Shown: positions 48,874 to 58,622, counted from the stretch's first letter. The stretch: 64,000 nucleotides of DNA from Trichomonas vaginalis G3 (GCF_026262505.1 NC_067208.1:13649962-13713961); one strand, 5' to 3'. A program made the numbers and translations. Notes: a model not told the origin generated them from the sequence alone.

Positions 48874-49831
48874 AGTCGTCATTTTCAACTTCTTTAGCAT
48901 ATTCGTCAGGAGTTGTCTTATATTTGTTAGGAACTGTCTTTGAAAGTATACCACCTTGAACTTTGACAAGTTTGAAACGAGGTCTGACAATAGTAGTTTT
49001 ATCTTCTGCTTGCAGTCTGTACATTTTGCCATGTTTGCCTAAAACTTCATAATATTCTCTTGTATACTTTCTTCTATTTTTACGAACACGAATGTGAGTA
49101 CCTGTCGAGTTCCCATTGTTGTCATAGTCAATAGTATTTTCATATGGGTCGCGTTTAGGTATTTCTATTTTTACTTTGTCACCTTTCTTAAGTTTGAAGC
49201 CTGGCATTCTTTCTTGTTTGTCTCTTTTGACTAAACTATTAAATATATAGTCTTTCTCTAAGTCGGGGTTGTTTTTCATTTCTTCAGGGGAGTGGTTTCC
49301 CAAACCTTTTTGTTTACGGGTATTGTAAATATTTAAAACTTGTCTCATCTTTGCCATGGAGAAGTGTCTATACTTGTCGTCATATGACATTTCATCTACC
49401 TCACCACCTTGTGGTTGGTTTAAGTCTCTTAAGATTTTTATACAACTGTCAATGACACCAAGAGCAGAATGGTTTTGGTCGACAATGAAATATTGGTTTA
49501 CATTTTTTGAACGCAGATAGTTTTTTACATCGTCTGATTTGAAAGAACGTTCACAGTCAGATGTCAGTTTTGTTGGATGGTATTTGTCAACGAATATTGT
49601 CAAAGCAGTTTTCACATCTAAAATATTTTTGGACTGTAATGGTATGGCTTCACAGTATCTTGTGTTTTGACCGACAAATATTAGCCAGTATGGTGGTCCA
49701 TCTGTTCTAACTCTCGGAATGTTTTCCAAGATATCCATAAACCAAGCATTTGGTGTTGAACTAAAGATTTTTACCATGAGTGCTTTCTTTGTTGCTTTAG
49801 AAACATAGGGGTCCTTGTTCGGATTCGTCAT
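48872..49831 (-). CDS. Element 2: rve (retroviral/Maverick-type) integrase
   Basis: 319-aa open frame. Catalytic core: NAWFMDILENIP (first Asp), YWLIFVGQNTRYCEAIPL, KLTSDCERSF (second Asp), and HSALGVIDSCIKILRDL at the place of the third acidic residue. The C-terminus is basic with an SH3/chromo-like stretch (KKGDKVKIEIPKRDP). Such integrases join Maverick/Polinton DNA to the host and make 5-6 bp target duplications. No reverse transcriptase is nearby, so this is not a retroelement. Convergent with the tail fibre gene. Confidence 0.85.
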   Translation of the reverse strand: MTNPNKDPYVSKATKKALMVKIFSSTPNAWFMDILENIPRVRTDGPPYWLIFVGQNTRYCEAIPLQSKNILDVKTALTIFVDKYHPTKLTSDCERSFKSDDVKNYLRSKNVNQYFIVDQNHSALGVIDSCIKILRDLNQPQGGEVDEMSYDDKYRHFSMAKMRQVLNIYNTRKQKGLGNHSPEEMKNNPDLEKDYIFNSLVKRDKQERMPGFKLKKGDKVKIEIPKRDPYENTIDYDNNGNSTGTHIRVRKNRRKYTREYYEVLGKHGKMYRLQAEDKTTIVRPRFKLVKVQGGILSKTVPNKYKTTPDEYAKEVENDD

Positions 49832-49848
49832 TTTTTAACCCATAAGAA

Positions 49849-50250
49849 ATGGGTTTATTTGGCGCATTAGCAGGAGTTGCATCCAGATTTTTGCCCGCAG
49901 TGGGAACAATAGCCAGAGGTGCATTTGGAATTGGAAGGAAGATTTTGAGTACATTAGGTATACTTAAAGAGAAAGCACAACCTATTATACAAACTGTACA
50001 GAAAGGTTGGGATGTAGCACGAGATGCAGCAAATCTTATTCCAAATCCTGAAACAAGAGGAAAAGTTCAAGGATGGATGGACAATGTAGGAAGACAAGCA
50101 GGAAACTACTATAACAAAGCAAATGACTACTATAACCAAGCAGGACACTACATGGACCAAGGTGAAAGATTCTTTAACAGAGGATATAACCATGCACAAC
50201 AGTGGGTAAACAACAACCAACCGCAACCGCCTCAAACGTGGGGAATGTAA
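49849..50250 (+). CDS. Element 2: 133-aa small virion-type protein with fusion-peptide-like start
   Basis: MGLFGALAGVASRFLPAVG is a glycine-rich hydrophobic start like viral fusion or lytic peptides. An amphipathic helical middle (LKEKAQPIIQTVQKGWDVAR) and a Tyr/Asn/Gln-rich repeat tail (YYNKANDYYNQAGHYMDQ) follow. It is divergent from the integrase with 17 bases between. A minor capsid/membrane-penetration role is inferred. Confidence 0.55.
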   Translation: MGLFGALAGVASRFLPAVGTIARGAFGIGRKILSTLGILKEKAQPIIQTVQKGWDVARDAANLIPNPETRGKVQGWMDNVGRQAGNYYNKANDYYNQAGHYMDQGERFFNRGYNHAQQWVNNNQPQPPQTWGM

Positions 50251-50269
50251 ATTTTTTTACTGAGATGAA

Positions 50270-50425
50270 ATGAACAATACAGCATTGAGACAAATGGGCT
50301 CAAGATGGATTTGTCGGCTTCCAGCAGTTACACAACCACGTGTTTGTCAAGTTCTTCCTATACCTCAAGAAGTTTTAGACCGACTTAAAAAACCTAAACA
50401 ACCAGTTGAAAACAAACCAAATTAA
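50270..50425 (+). CDS. Element 2: 51-aa basic small protein
   Basis: MNNTALRQMGSRWICRLPAV..., with a Lys/Pro-rich end. Leader TTTACTGAGATGAAATG, the same as the next gene. Open in both elements; unknown function. Confidence 0.6.
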   Translation: MNNTALRQMGSRWICRLPAVTQPRVCQVLPIPQEVLDRLKKPKQPVENKPN

Positions 50426-50443
50426 ATTTTTTACTGAGATGAA

Positions 50444-51028
50444 ATGACGGAAGAAGTTGAAACGGTAGATTTGACACCACAAACAAAAAGTTCAGAACCA
50501 TTGTCAAAACCTGTCAAAGAACTTACAGATGAAGAAAAAAATTCAATAATAGAAAGTGCCAGGTCTGGAAATACAAACCCTAACTACAAAGTCACTTTTC
50601 ATAGAAATGGAACGGCTAGTATCTCAAAAAAGAAACAGACTCTCACAAATAAAATATTGAAGTCTGAAGGAGCTTTCGAGACAACAGATGGGAAGGTATA
50701 CTTCACCGACCAACAGTTCATTATAGAACATCTCATTGACTTAGAGTCGAAATATTCTAAACTTTACAACAAACACAAAAAGTTGAAAGGAAAACAAAAA
50801 CAAATGGCATATGATATTTACGAAGATGTTGACGACACAACTGTTCCAGCAAGTGAGGTAAAGTCAGAGGAACCGAAAAGTGACGAAAAACCAATAGAAG
50901 AAGGTGAGCCAAAAACTGAAGATAAACCAAAACCAAAGTTTAGTCTCCAGACTAAACCAAGTCAACCTTCATTAGCTGGTATGGGTTGGCGTCAAAGACT
51001 TCTGGTAGCTGGTGGTTATGTTAAGTAA
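50444..51028 (+). CDS. Element 2: 194-aa Lys/Glu/Pro-rich protein
   Basis: Open frame from MTEEVETVDLTPQTKSSEPL. The first half has a small basic/polar domain (NYKVTFHRNGTASISKKKQ) and a coiled coil (HLIDLESKYSKLYNKHKKLK). An acidic/proline linker (VKSEEPKSDEKPIEEGEPK) follows, then a conserved end AGMGWRQRLLVAGGYVK. The C-terminal motif resembles the cleavage- or capsid-binding tails of viral scaffold proteins, but this is speculative. Confidence 0.55.
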   Translation: MTEEVETVDLTPQTKSSEPLSKPVKELTDEEKNSIIESARSGNTNPNYKVTFHRNGTASISKKKQTLTNKILKSEGAFETTDGKVYFTDQQFIIEHLIDLESKYSKLYNKHKKLKGKQKQMAYDIYEDVDDTTVPASEVKSEEPKSDEKPIEEGEPKTEDKPKPKFSLQTKPSQPSLAGMGWRQRLLVAGGYVK

Positions 51029-51074
51029 AGGAAAAAACATTTTTCAAAAAAAATATTTTTTTATTTTATTTGAA

Positions 51075-51658
51075 ATGTACGCTGAGTTTGTTGGAACAGA
51101 CCGTTGGGAAACTTGTTTGTTAGATGAGAATATGAAATTCACTGTTGTGAGTCATTTGAAGTCAGAAACAAAAAGACAAAAAGAGTTTTAAGCGGATGGG
51201 AGCGAAATGACGGATATGCTAATATGAAGATGAGTGGAAAAAACTATTTTAAACATGTTGTCATTGCAACTCATTTTATACCGAACCCTAACAATTTACC
51301 TTTTGTAGACCATATAAACCATATAAGAAACGACAATAGACTTGAAAACTTGCGTTGGGTCACTTGTTCTGAAAACAATAAGAACATAGGCAAATTTCGA
51401 GATATTGTATTCGAATTTGTCGACGAACTAGAAGATGAAGCAATTGAAATTACAGACTATGGCGAGCATACGTTTGAGTTTTACTACTATAGCGAAGAAC
51501 AAGACTCTTTCTACTTTTATACCGGCGTAAACTATAGGAAATTACAAGTATGTTTTACTAAGGCGGGCTATGCTCATGTAAACGCTAGAGATACAGATGG
51601 AAAATACGTTCAAATACATCTTAACAAATTCAAGAAGCTATATGGCATACCATTTTAA
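51075..51658 (+). pseudogene. Element 2: HNH endonuclease (HNH_3), broken
   Basis: Contains FVDHINHIRNDNRLENLRWVT followed by NNKN and the same C-terminal part as 36,763-37,347. It starts with the shared MYAEFVG word. Broken. Confidence 0.75.
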
Positions 51659-51694
51659 AACGTTTTTAAAACAGTATATTTTTACATATATTAA

Positions 51695-52076
51695 ATGCTT
51701 CAGGTTGAAAAACAAAGAACAAAAGTAGCAGATACAAAACCGTTAGACTATATCTTTACAAATACTGGTAGGACAATTTCAGATGAAGAAATTTCATCCG
51801 GTGCTTACAGATTTGACAGTTTATAGAAACGTGTTTGACCCTCAAAATGTTATGTGTCATGCAAGTTTCAGTTCAAGCAACAACAGTTTTCTGTGTATCG
51901 GTAAGGACTTTTATGACTTTGCTTCTAAATTCTACGAACCACCTAGTAACAGTTTCTCTGACTTTCAAGTTTGGTTCACAACAAACGGTGTGCAGCATAT
52001 TATACCATTATACTACGACTTTTATCTCGAATTGTCTTTCATATACAACTACGGAAAAGTGCTGAAAAAGTATTGA
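51695..52076 (+). pseudogene. Element 2: short paralogue of the 282-aa protein, broken
   Basis: MLQVEKQRTKVADTKPLDYI, then CHASFSSSNNSFLCIGKDFY, SDFQVWFTTNGVQHIIPLYY, and FYLELSFIYNY. It has the two ends of the 282-aa family but lacks most of its middle. Broken. Confidence 0.6.
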
Positions 52077-52349
52077 AAAAAGAGGTGGAGCCAAAAATGG
52101 CTCGACCTCAAAACAAGCATTTTGTGAAGAATATACCAACCCGCGGAATTCCGCGGGGTGCTTTTTATACAAAATTCAACAGGTGAATTTTCATGAATTT
52201 CCTTAAGATAGAAAAAGTGAGTTAAAATGAGATTTTTATCGTTGTGGTCCGACGGTTAAGCCACAAACGAATGTCCGACGGTTAAGCCACAAACGAATGT
52301 CCGACGTCCCACCAAAAAATATTTTTTTATTTTTATTGTAAGAACAGAA
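52077..52349. repeat. Element 2: GC-rich palindromic repeat and ACAAACGAATGTCCGACG words
   Basis: 52,118-52,184 holds a GC-rich palindrome centred on GAATTC inside a repeat of about 65 bp that recurs at 52,536-52,598 within the KilA-N gene. 52,250-52,310 has two tandem copies of CGGTTAAGCCACAAACGAA, each joined to TGTCCGACG. This word also occurs at the hypervariable locus. Confidence 0.75.
52337..52346 (+). promoter_or_regulatory. TGTAAGAACA leader word (KilA-N gene)
   Basis: TGTAAGAACA 4 bases before the ATG, behind an A/T block. Same word before the genes at 53,256, 55,214 and 55,917, and in element 1 at 33,836-33,845, 35,151-35,160 and 35,965-35,974 on the minus strand. Confidence 0.5.
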
Positions 52350-53011
52350 ATGTCAGTCGAAGCAAAAACGTTCACGAACAAATCTAATGGCGAAACATTC
52401 ACAAAAGGCACTTACAACGGTATTGAAGTCTTACGTAGAGACAAGGATGGTTATATAAATGCAACAAAGATGTGTCAGCAGTTTAGGAAAGACTTTAGAA
52501 GGTTGTTGGAAAATAAGTCCTGGGAAGAGTATTATACGGCATTTTGTGAAGAATATACCAACCCGCGGAATTCCGCGGGTTGCTTTTTATATAAAATTCA
52601 TGCAGGAATTCCGGATGAAATCAAACAGGTTAGAGGAATGTATGTAGACCCAAGACTCGTAAACTATATAGCAATGTGGGCTTCTCCAAAAATTGTATAG
52701 CAGTTGGAAAAATTCTGGACTTCATAGACAAGAAAGTTCATGAGAAATTAGATGAAGAAGAACTTGAAGATACAGTAGAGAATGCAAAACCTTTGTTCGA
52801 AGAAGAAGTTAGAAAAATGCATGAAAAACAAATAGAACATGAACGTGAGATATGTTCTGGTTATAGAGATTCTCCATACGAACTAGACCAATGGGAACAA
52901 GAAGATTTAAAGAGAGAATTTAGAGAATATGAACTCGCTAAGATAACATTAGAAGCTGCAGAAAAGAAGTTAAAAGTTTGGGGTCGTTTTGTACAAAAAT
53001 ATTGTGAGTAA
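52350..53011 (+). pseudogene. Element 2: KilA-N DNA-binding protein, broken
   Basis: KilA-N domain: GTYNGIEVLRRDKDGYINAT, FRRLLENKSWEEYY, and VRGMYVDPRLVNYIAMWASP, the last being the diagnostic end of the domain. Between the second and third part the coding sequence contains the GC-rich palindromic repeat (52,536-52,598). A coiled-coil tail follows (EEVRKMHEKQIEHEREICSG). Broken. Confidence 0.78.
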
Positions 53012-53246
53012 ATGAACCATTTTATTTCGACAAAAATATATTTTAGGGTAGATGGTTAGATCTAACCTGTCTTCTACCCTCTTTTCTACCCTCTTGAATT
53101 TTCATGAATTTCATCGTAAATGTTTTGTCATGATTTCATCGTAAATGTTTTGTCAAGACTTCTTCGTACATGTTTTCTAACCTCATGAGTTTTCCCGAAA
53201 TAAAAAATAAAGTTGGTTTTTTTAAAAAAATATTTTTTATTTTTAT
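53012..53246. repeat. Element 2: intergenic palindrome, GGTAGA/TCTACC version
   Basis: GGGTAGATGGTTAGATCTAACC...TCTACCCTC near 53,043-53,092 has the same layout as the GGTGA/TCACC palindromes of element 1, but with the word changed in all positions together. Confidence 0.7.
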
Positions 53247-53255
53247 TGTAAGAAC

Positions 53256-54171
53256 ATGTTAGCAACAACAGCACCAAACTCGTTAGTCATGAACCCAACT
53301 TCAATGTTAGTAGAGATGAAAAGCTTCATTCCTTCTTCATATACTTTCGAAACAGAAATCCAGAAGATAAAGCAAGAACTTTTAACATCTAATTTAAACT
53401 GTACCGCACAGGATGAAACAAATGAACAGTATCTTTATGAAATGCAGGATATTATTGACCATCTACCTAAACTTCCTGAAATCCAACAACAAAAGCTTAC
53501 TATTCCAGAATTCGATGAAATAGAAGTCAAAGCAACTGACTCAGTAGAAATAAAGAAGTTCATACGAAAGGTTAACTATGAGTTTCTTGGATTTCATTGC
53601 AACCACAAAGTCATGGACAAAGATTGCGATATGGTATATAAGAACATCTCTGACATATACAAATCTGGGGAGTTTAAGACCTACGACAACTTTGTTTCGT
53701 TAGTTGCAAAATGTGTATGGCAGATAAGAGATAAAGATAGAAGAGGTAAGATATGGAATGAACAGATAAAACCAGCAACTTTTGAGTTAAAGAGAGCAAT
53801 TGACGCCTTAGTCATACTAGCAGGTAAGGTTTCAGAATATAACGCAAAAAATGAACCCACAATGTTCTAAATGTAAAGCAGCAATGAGGAAATATAACTA
53901 CTCCGTCAAAGAGATAGAACGTATGCGAAACGACTATGCTGACTTAAAGAGGGAGGCAGAGAAACCAGCAGAAGATAAAATGGACATGTTGACATTTCTA
54001 AACAAAAACTATCCAACAGCTGACGATTTCCTTCTTTCAGATGTCAAGAAGAAATATAAAGAAACTTTCGGCATTGTGAAAACATTCGATATCCTTCGTG
54101 AAGAAATAGAAGCTACAAAACTGTTTAGAATTTCACGAATTCACAATGTTTACCATGTAAAACGCTTATAA
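53256..54171 (+). pseudogene. Element 2: unknown protein with CxxC motif, broken
   Basis: From MLATTAPNSLVMNPTSML. It has a helical N-terminal half, then CSKCKAAMRKYNYS and a coiled-coil end. The leader word TGTAAGAACA touches the ATG. Same family as 34,240-35,151. Broken. Confidence 0.55.
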
Positions 54172-55199
54172 AATAACTGGGGTAGAAAAGAGGGTAGAAG
54201 ACAGGTTAGATCTAACCTTCTACCCTAAAATATATTTTTGTCTGATTTACGCTCATTTACGAAGAAGTCTTGACAAAACATTTACGAAGAAGTCTTGACA
54301 AAACATATACGAAGAAGTCTTGACAAAACATTTACGAAGAAGTCTTGACAAAACATATACGAAGAAGTCTTGACAAAACATTTACGAAGAAGTCTTGACA
54401 AAACATATACGAAGAAGTCTTGACAAAACATTTACGAAGAAATCTTGACAAAACATTTACGAAGAAGTCTTTTTCCTGTGTTGTTGTCAAAATGTCATGT
54501 TGTCACTATTTTCAAAAAGATGTTAGTTGACCGAGGGACCTGGTTCCACCTAAAATATATTTTTGCTGAAAAAAATGACCAAATTTCATGATATAACTGT
54601 ATTTTTTTGACGAAGAGAACTTTTACACTTCGTAAAAAAAATCCCTGAAATCGTGAAAAAATGACCAAATTTCATGATATAACTGTATTTTTTTGACGAA
54701 GTGAACTTTTACTCTTCGTAAAAAAACTCTATGAAAACAGTGAAAAAATGACCAAATTTCATGAATTTCCTCATATGTTTGCTACCCTCGGAAAACCGAG
54801 GGTAGAGATTCCGTACGAAAATCGTAAAAAAACTCTATGAAAATCGTGAAAAAATGCGACCCTCGGAAAACCGAGGGACGCCTAAAACACATGAAAATCG
54901 TGAAAAAACTCTATGAAAATCGTGAAAAAATGCGACCCCGACTTTTACAGGGGTCGCCAAAACTCTATGAAAACAGTGAAAAAACTCATGAAAATCATGA
55001 AAAATTGCGAGTACGTAAGAAAACGTAGTCGCCTAAAACACATGAAAACAGTGAAAAAATGACCAAATTTCATGATATAACTGTATTTTTTTGACGAAGT
55101 GAACTTTGACACTTCGTAAAAAAACTCTATGAAATCATATCTTTTATACAAGATAGAAAAAAAAGTTAGTTTTTATTTTTTTTATTTTTTTATTTTGTA
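54172..55199. repeat. Element 2: 1-kb block of minisatellites and variable-stem hairpins
   Basis: In order: a GGTTAGATCTAACC palindrome (54,180-54,225); about eight 25-bp units containing ACGAAGAAGTCTTGACAAAA (54,257-54,470); a GACCGAG...CCTGGT hairpin (54,525-54,545); three units with ATGACCAAATTTCATGATAT and the ACGAAG/CTTCGT hairpin (54,572-54,740, one more at 55,057-55,130); and four hairpins with different stems (54,781-54,805, 54,856-54,882, 54,932-54,958, 55,017-55,033), each preceded by AT-rich GTGAAAAAA/CATGAAAA words. No protein-like frame. Confidence 0.8.
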
Positions 55200-55213
55200 T
55201 GTAAGAACAGGAA

Positions 55214-55828
55214 ATGACAAGCACTGAGTTTGAAACAGTTAAAAGGATAGACAATGAGACCAAAGTGGTTAGAATAGGTGATTTAAACGTAAGATACTCA
55301 AAGAAATACAAAAAATATTCTTTGTCAGACATTTTAACACTATCTGAAGGAAAGAAAGCACACGACTGGGTTAAAAATGCTTCAACTCAGAAAATTTTGA
55401 CAAAAAATCCTGAGCTTATGATATCGGTAAGATTCTATGGAACAAGAGCATATCTCATCGACAAAAGTCTTATACCAGTAGTTTTGTTCTGGATTGACCC
55501 AGTTGTTGGATATAATTTCATAACATATGGTTCATTCGATACGGAACGTTGCAGTGAAGGCTTACTTTACATCGTTCAGAAACCGAAGGACTTCAATACA
55601 AAGAGATATAAGATAGGAAGAACATTTAATATAACTCAAAGATATGACAGTATAGTCAATAGAGTCAAGGTTGCGTTTGTTAACGATATGAGAGCTGCTG
55701 AAACAGAACTACTTGAAAAGTTTGAGAAAATGTATGGTGCTCCCACGAGAGGTAAAGAAACGTTTGAAGTAGATGAGATCGACAAAGCTATAAAAGTATT
55801 TGACGAAGTTGCTGAAAAATACATGTAA
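55214..55828 (+). CDS. Element 2: KilA-N plus T5orf172 (GIY-YIG-like) protein
   Basis: 204 aa, open, from MTSTEFETVKRIDNE. KilA-N-like half, then GLLYIVQKPKDF, RYKIGRTFNITQRYDS and AAETELLEKFEKMYG. Nearly identical to 33,218-33,832. Leader word TGTAAGAACA at 55,200-55,209. Confidence 0.75.
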   Translation: MTSTEFETVKRIDNETKVVRIGDLNVRYSKKYKKYSLSDILTLSEGKKAHDWVKNASTQKILTKNPELMISVRFYGTRAYLIDKSLIPVVLFWIDPVVGYNFITYGSFDTERCSEGLLYIVQKPKDFNTKRYKIGRTFNITQRYDSIVNRVKVAFVNDMRAAETELLEKFEKMYGAPTRGKETFEVDEIDKAIKVFDEVAEKYM

Positions 55829-55916
55829 AGCGTTTATTTTTGGTCTTTTATACAAGATAGAAAATAACGCTAATTTTATTTTTATTTTATTTTTTATTTT
55901 GTATGTAAGAACAGAA

Positions 55917-56742
55917 ATGTCAACAACAGAGAACACAACAACTGCTATCGTTCATGAAGCCATAAGTGAAGAATACGAGTGGGTTCAGTTTAACAAACAG
56001 TTACGTCTCATTCGTTCAGTCAAAGATGACATGTACCAAATGCAAAGTATTTTGACAGCATGTTTTTGCTCCAGATACTAAACACGCAGACGACTGGTTC
56101 AAAAACCAAAGCACACAAGAACTTTTGAGTGAAATTTCTCTAGACCGAGAATTCTCGGCCTTGCATAAAACACATGAAAATCGTAAAAATTTGGCTCCTG
56201 GTTTGAGAGGTTGGTATGTTCATAGACTTCTTGTAAATGCTGTTGCAATGTGGGCTTCGCCTCGTTATGCTTGGTATATTTACAGACTTCTTGACGAAAT
56301 TCATAGACAAGAACGTGAAGAGATGGAAAAGAAACTTCAAGCAAAAGATGAAGTCATTGAAGCAAAAGACAAAAACATACAGAAAAGAATACCACGTTCG
56401 GTACCAAAAGGAAAGGAAAAGAACTATAAGTATATGATTTACACTGAAGAGATGGAAAATGAAGAAGACAGAGATATGGTTATGTTGCGTTTAGTCAGAA
56501 GAAACAACAAAAGCTTTTACGACCTTGCTAAGATTTACAAATCTGACAGAAATTGGTTCTATCGCGAAAACTTACCGATTTCAATGACACCGAATGAAGA
56601 TGTTAAACAGATAGTTCAAGATACGTTACCTCAAACACACTATGATATGAAAGGTTGTACAATACTTACATTCAAAGAAGATTTACCGCTACTGAAGGAA
56701 AAGATAACAGAGTATTTCGATAACTTCAAAGAGGAAGAGTAA
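55917..56742 (+). pseudogene. Element 2: KilA-N-type regulator with C-terminal viral domain, broken
   Basis: Same family as 32,290-33,129; here the KilA-N end reads WYVHRLLVNAVAMWASPRYA, closer to the consensus. The coiled coil is longer by one repeat (AKDEVIEAKDKN). The C-terminal domain (KYMIYTEEMENEEDRDMVML) is unchanged. Leader word TGTAAGAACA at 55,904-55,913. Broken. Confidence 0.65.
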
Positions 56743-56751
56743 ATGAACCAT

Positions 56752-57242
56752 TTATTTTTCAAGCTTGACTTCAGATGGCTCAGGTAGCTCTATAAGGTAA
56801 ATTGTCTTGTCAAATCCTTCTGGCATTCCGAGTCCTTCCTTCCAACAGGAAAAGTCCTTCCTTCCAACAGGAAAAGTCCTTCCTTCCAACAGGAAAAGTT
56901 TTTCTTTCCAACAGGAAAAGTTTTTCTTTCCAACAGGAAAAGTTTTTCTTTCCAACAGGAAAAATTTTTTCTGTTGTTCGTCCGTAAACCATTCAAATTT
57001 TCGAAAATTGAGAACTTTTTGGTCGACCTTCAGAAAAAGTTTTTCCTTCCGACAGGAAAAGTTTTTCTTTCCGACAGGAAAAGTTTTTCTTTCCGACAGA
57101 AAAAGTCCTTCCTTCCGACAGGAAAAGTCCTTCCATCCGACAAGACACAAACGAATGTCCGACGTACCACCAACCGAGTCCATTCCAAAGCCAGAAGAAC
57201 CGACAGCCCCAGCACCACAACAGACTTACTAAGACTAAACAT
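56752..57242. repeat. Element 2: hypervariable repeat locus, 22-bp units
   Basis: Between flanks shared with 31,488-32,280, this copy has a different repeat: about eleven units with a 22-bp period (CTTTCCAACAGGAAAAGTTT type, and a variant with CCGACAG), in two blocks separated by about 85 bases of other sequence. CTTTCC...GGAAAG-like ends make each unit partly palindromic. With a period not divisible by three, consecutive units read in rotating frames, and several frames stay open on both strands. The end read on the plus strand gives MSDVPPTESIPKPEEPTAP. Confidence 0.8.
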
Positions 57243-57248
57243 TTATTT

Positions 57249-58121
57249 TTATTGACTTTTTACAATTTGAACTTTGTTCGCGTAGATATGAATTCTGAAA
57301 GAAGTATGAGGGTCTTGTATGACTTTGTACTTCTCCCATAGTTCATGTCTGTCAAACTTACCTGCCATGGACTCTTTCATAAGTTCCATGAAATCGTCTT
57401 CGGACAATCCAGGGAAAAGTATGATATCAGTAAGTATTCTTTTAACATCCTTACTTAAACTCTTTGCTGTCTGTACACAAATGACAACTGAGATGTTAAA
57501 GTGTCTGAGCTTCTTAAGAATTCGACACATATCTTGTTCTCTGTTCTTTAACAAAGGATGAGAAGCAAAGTCATCTAAGATAAGAAGACATCTGTGAGGG
57601 TAAGTCTTCCAATCGTAAGATTGCAATTTCTTCGAAATGTATTCTATCTCTTTCTGTTTGTTTCTGAAGTGTTTCTTCTCTAATATTCTCTGCATTTCCT
57701 CATTTGGGTCTTTAAACTTAGAATTGACATACTCATTTATAGCATTGTACTTCAAAACTCTTCTTTGGTACTTCTTTATCCAATCTAACAACTCAGAGTC
57801 TTTTATACATACTAACTTAGACTTTTTATAATATCTTTGAACGAATTGACGGTTTGGTCAAATTGACCAGAAGTACTACAAATGACTACTAACTCATAGA
57901 ATGGGTTCTTCTCATCTAGTTCTTGTTGTTTGTGCAGCCATTTTAAGATAAGTGAAAGTCTTACCCGACCCAGGTGGTGCGATTAGACCTGTTATACCAT
58001 TCTGAGCAAATAAGAACTTGTCATGTATAGGCTTTATCTGAGCATTTTCTAACTTCCTCTTGTTCTTGTTTAAAACATTCTCAAATTTCTTGTCAATGTC
58101 AGCAAACTTTTTTTCTAACAT
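57249..58121 (-). pseudogene. Element 2: A32/FtsK-like packaging ATPase, broken
   Basis: Walker A APPGSGKTFTYLKMA and Walker B CLLILDDF as in 30,609-31,481. Almost identical sequence. Broken. Confidence 0.82.
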
Positions 58122-58157
58122 ATTTTTAGAAAAATTAAAATTTTTATCTTTTTGAAA

Positions 58158-58605
58158 ATGTCTAGCGATTTCGCTATCTATATTCGAGACAAACTTTTCG
58201 ACAGCAAAACATCTGTAGACCATAAAATCTTACATAGTGTAAACAAGAAAGGGGAATTTGTTCTAAAGTTCTGTTTCTGGGAATATGACAAGAACCATAA
58301 AACATTAAGCAGAGCAGTCTTAAAATTTGTCAATGACAGACTTGTTGACAGAGATGACGCCGATTGGAAAGCTGAAGTCCAACAAAAGTTCTTAGAATGC
58401 AAAGAAGACACATGCGCTGTTCTTGAAGATGAAATAGAAAACAGAATAGAAGAGCTATTAAAGGACAAAGACTTTTACAAAAATATGGTTCTGAGAAGTT
58501 TGACATAACTCCACCAGAGAAGAAGAAGAAGAGAGAGAAGAAAGAAAAGAAAGTAGAAGAAGAGAAGAAAGAACCTGAACCAGAGAAAAAGAAATTTGAC
58601 ATGTA
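58158..58605 (+). pseudogene. Element 2: charged-tail protein (161-aa family), broken
   Basis: Starts MSSDFAIYIRDKLF. The Lys/Glu tail is shorter than in element 1. Divergent from the ATPase gene. Broken. Confidence 0.55.
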
Positions 58606-58622
58606 AAAATAAAATTTTATTT

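Noticed and set aside
38581-49831. Integrase as evidence for an LTR retroelement
   Set aside because: No reverse transcriptase, RNase H, gag or LTR near it; capsid, helicase and packaging genes point to a Polinton-like element.
49849-50250. N-myristoylation of the MGLFGALAG protein
   Set aside because: The residue at position 6 is not Ser or Thr, so the usual myristoylation site is not met.
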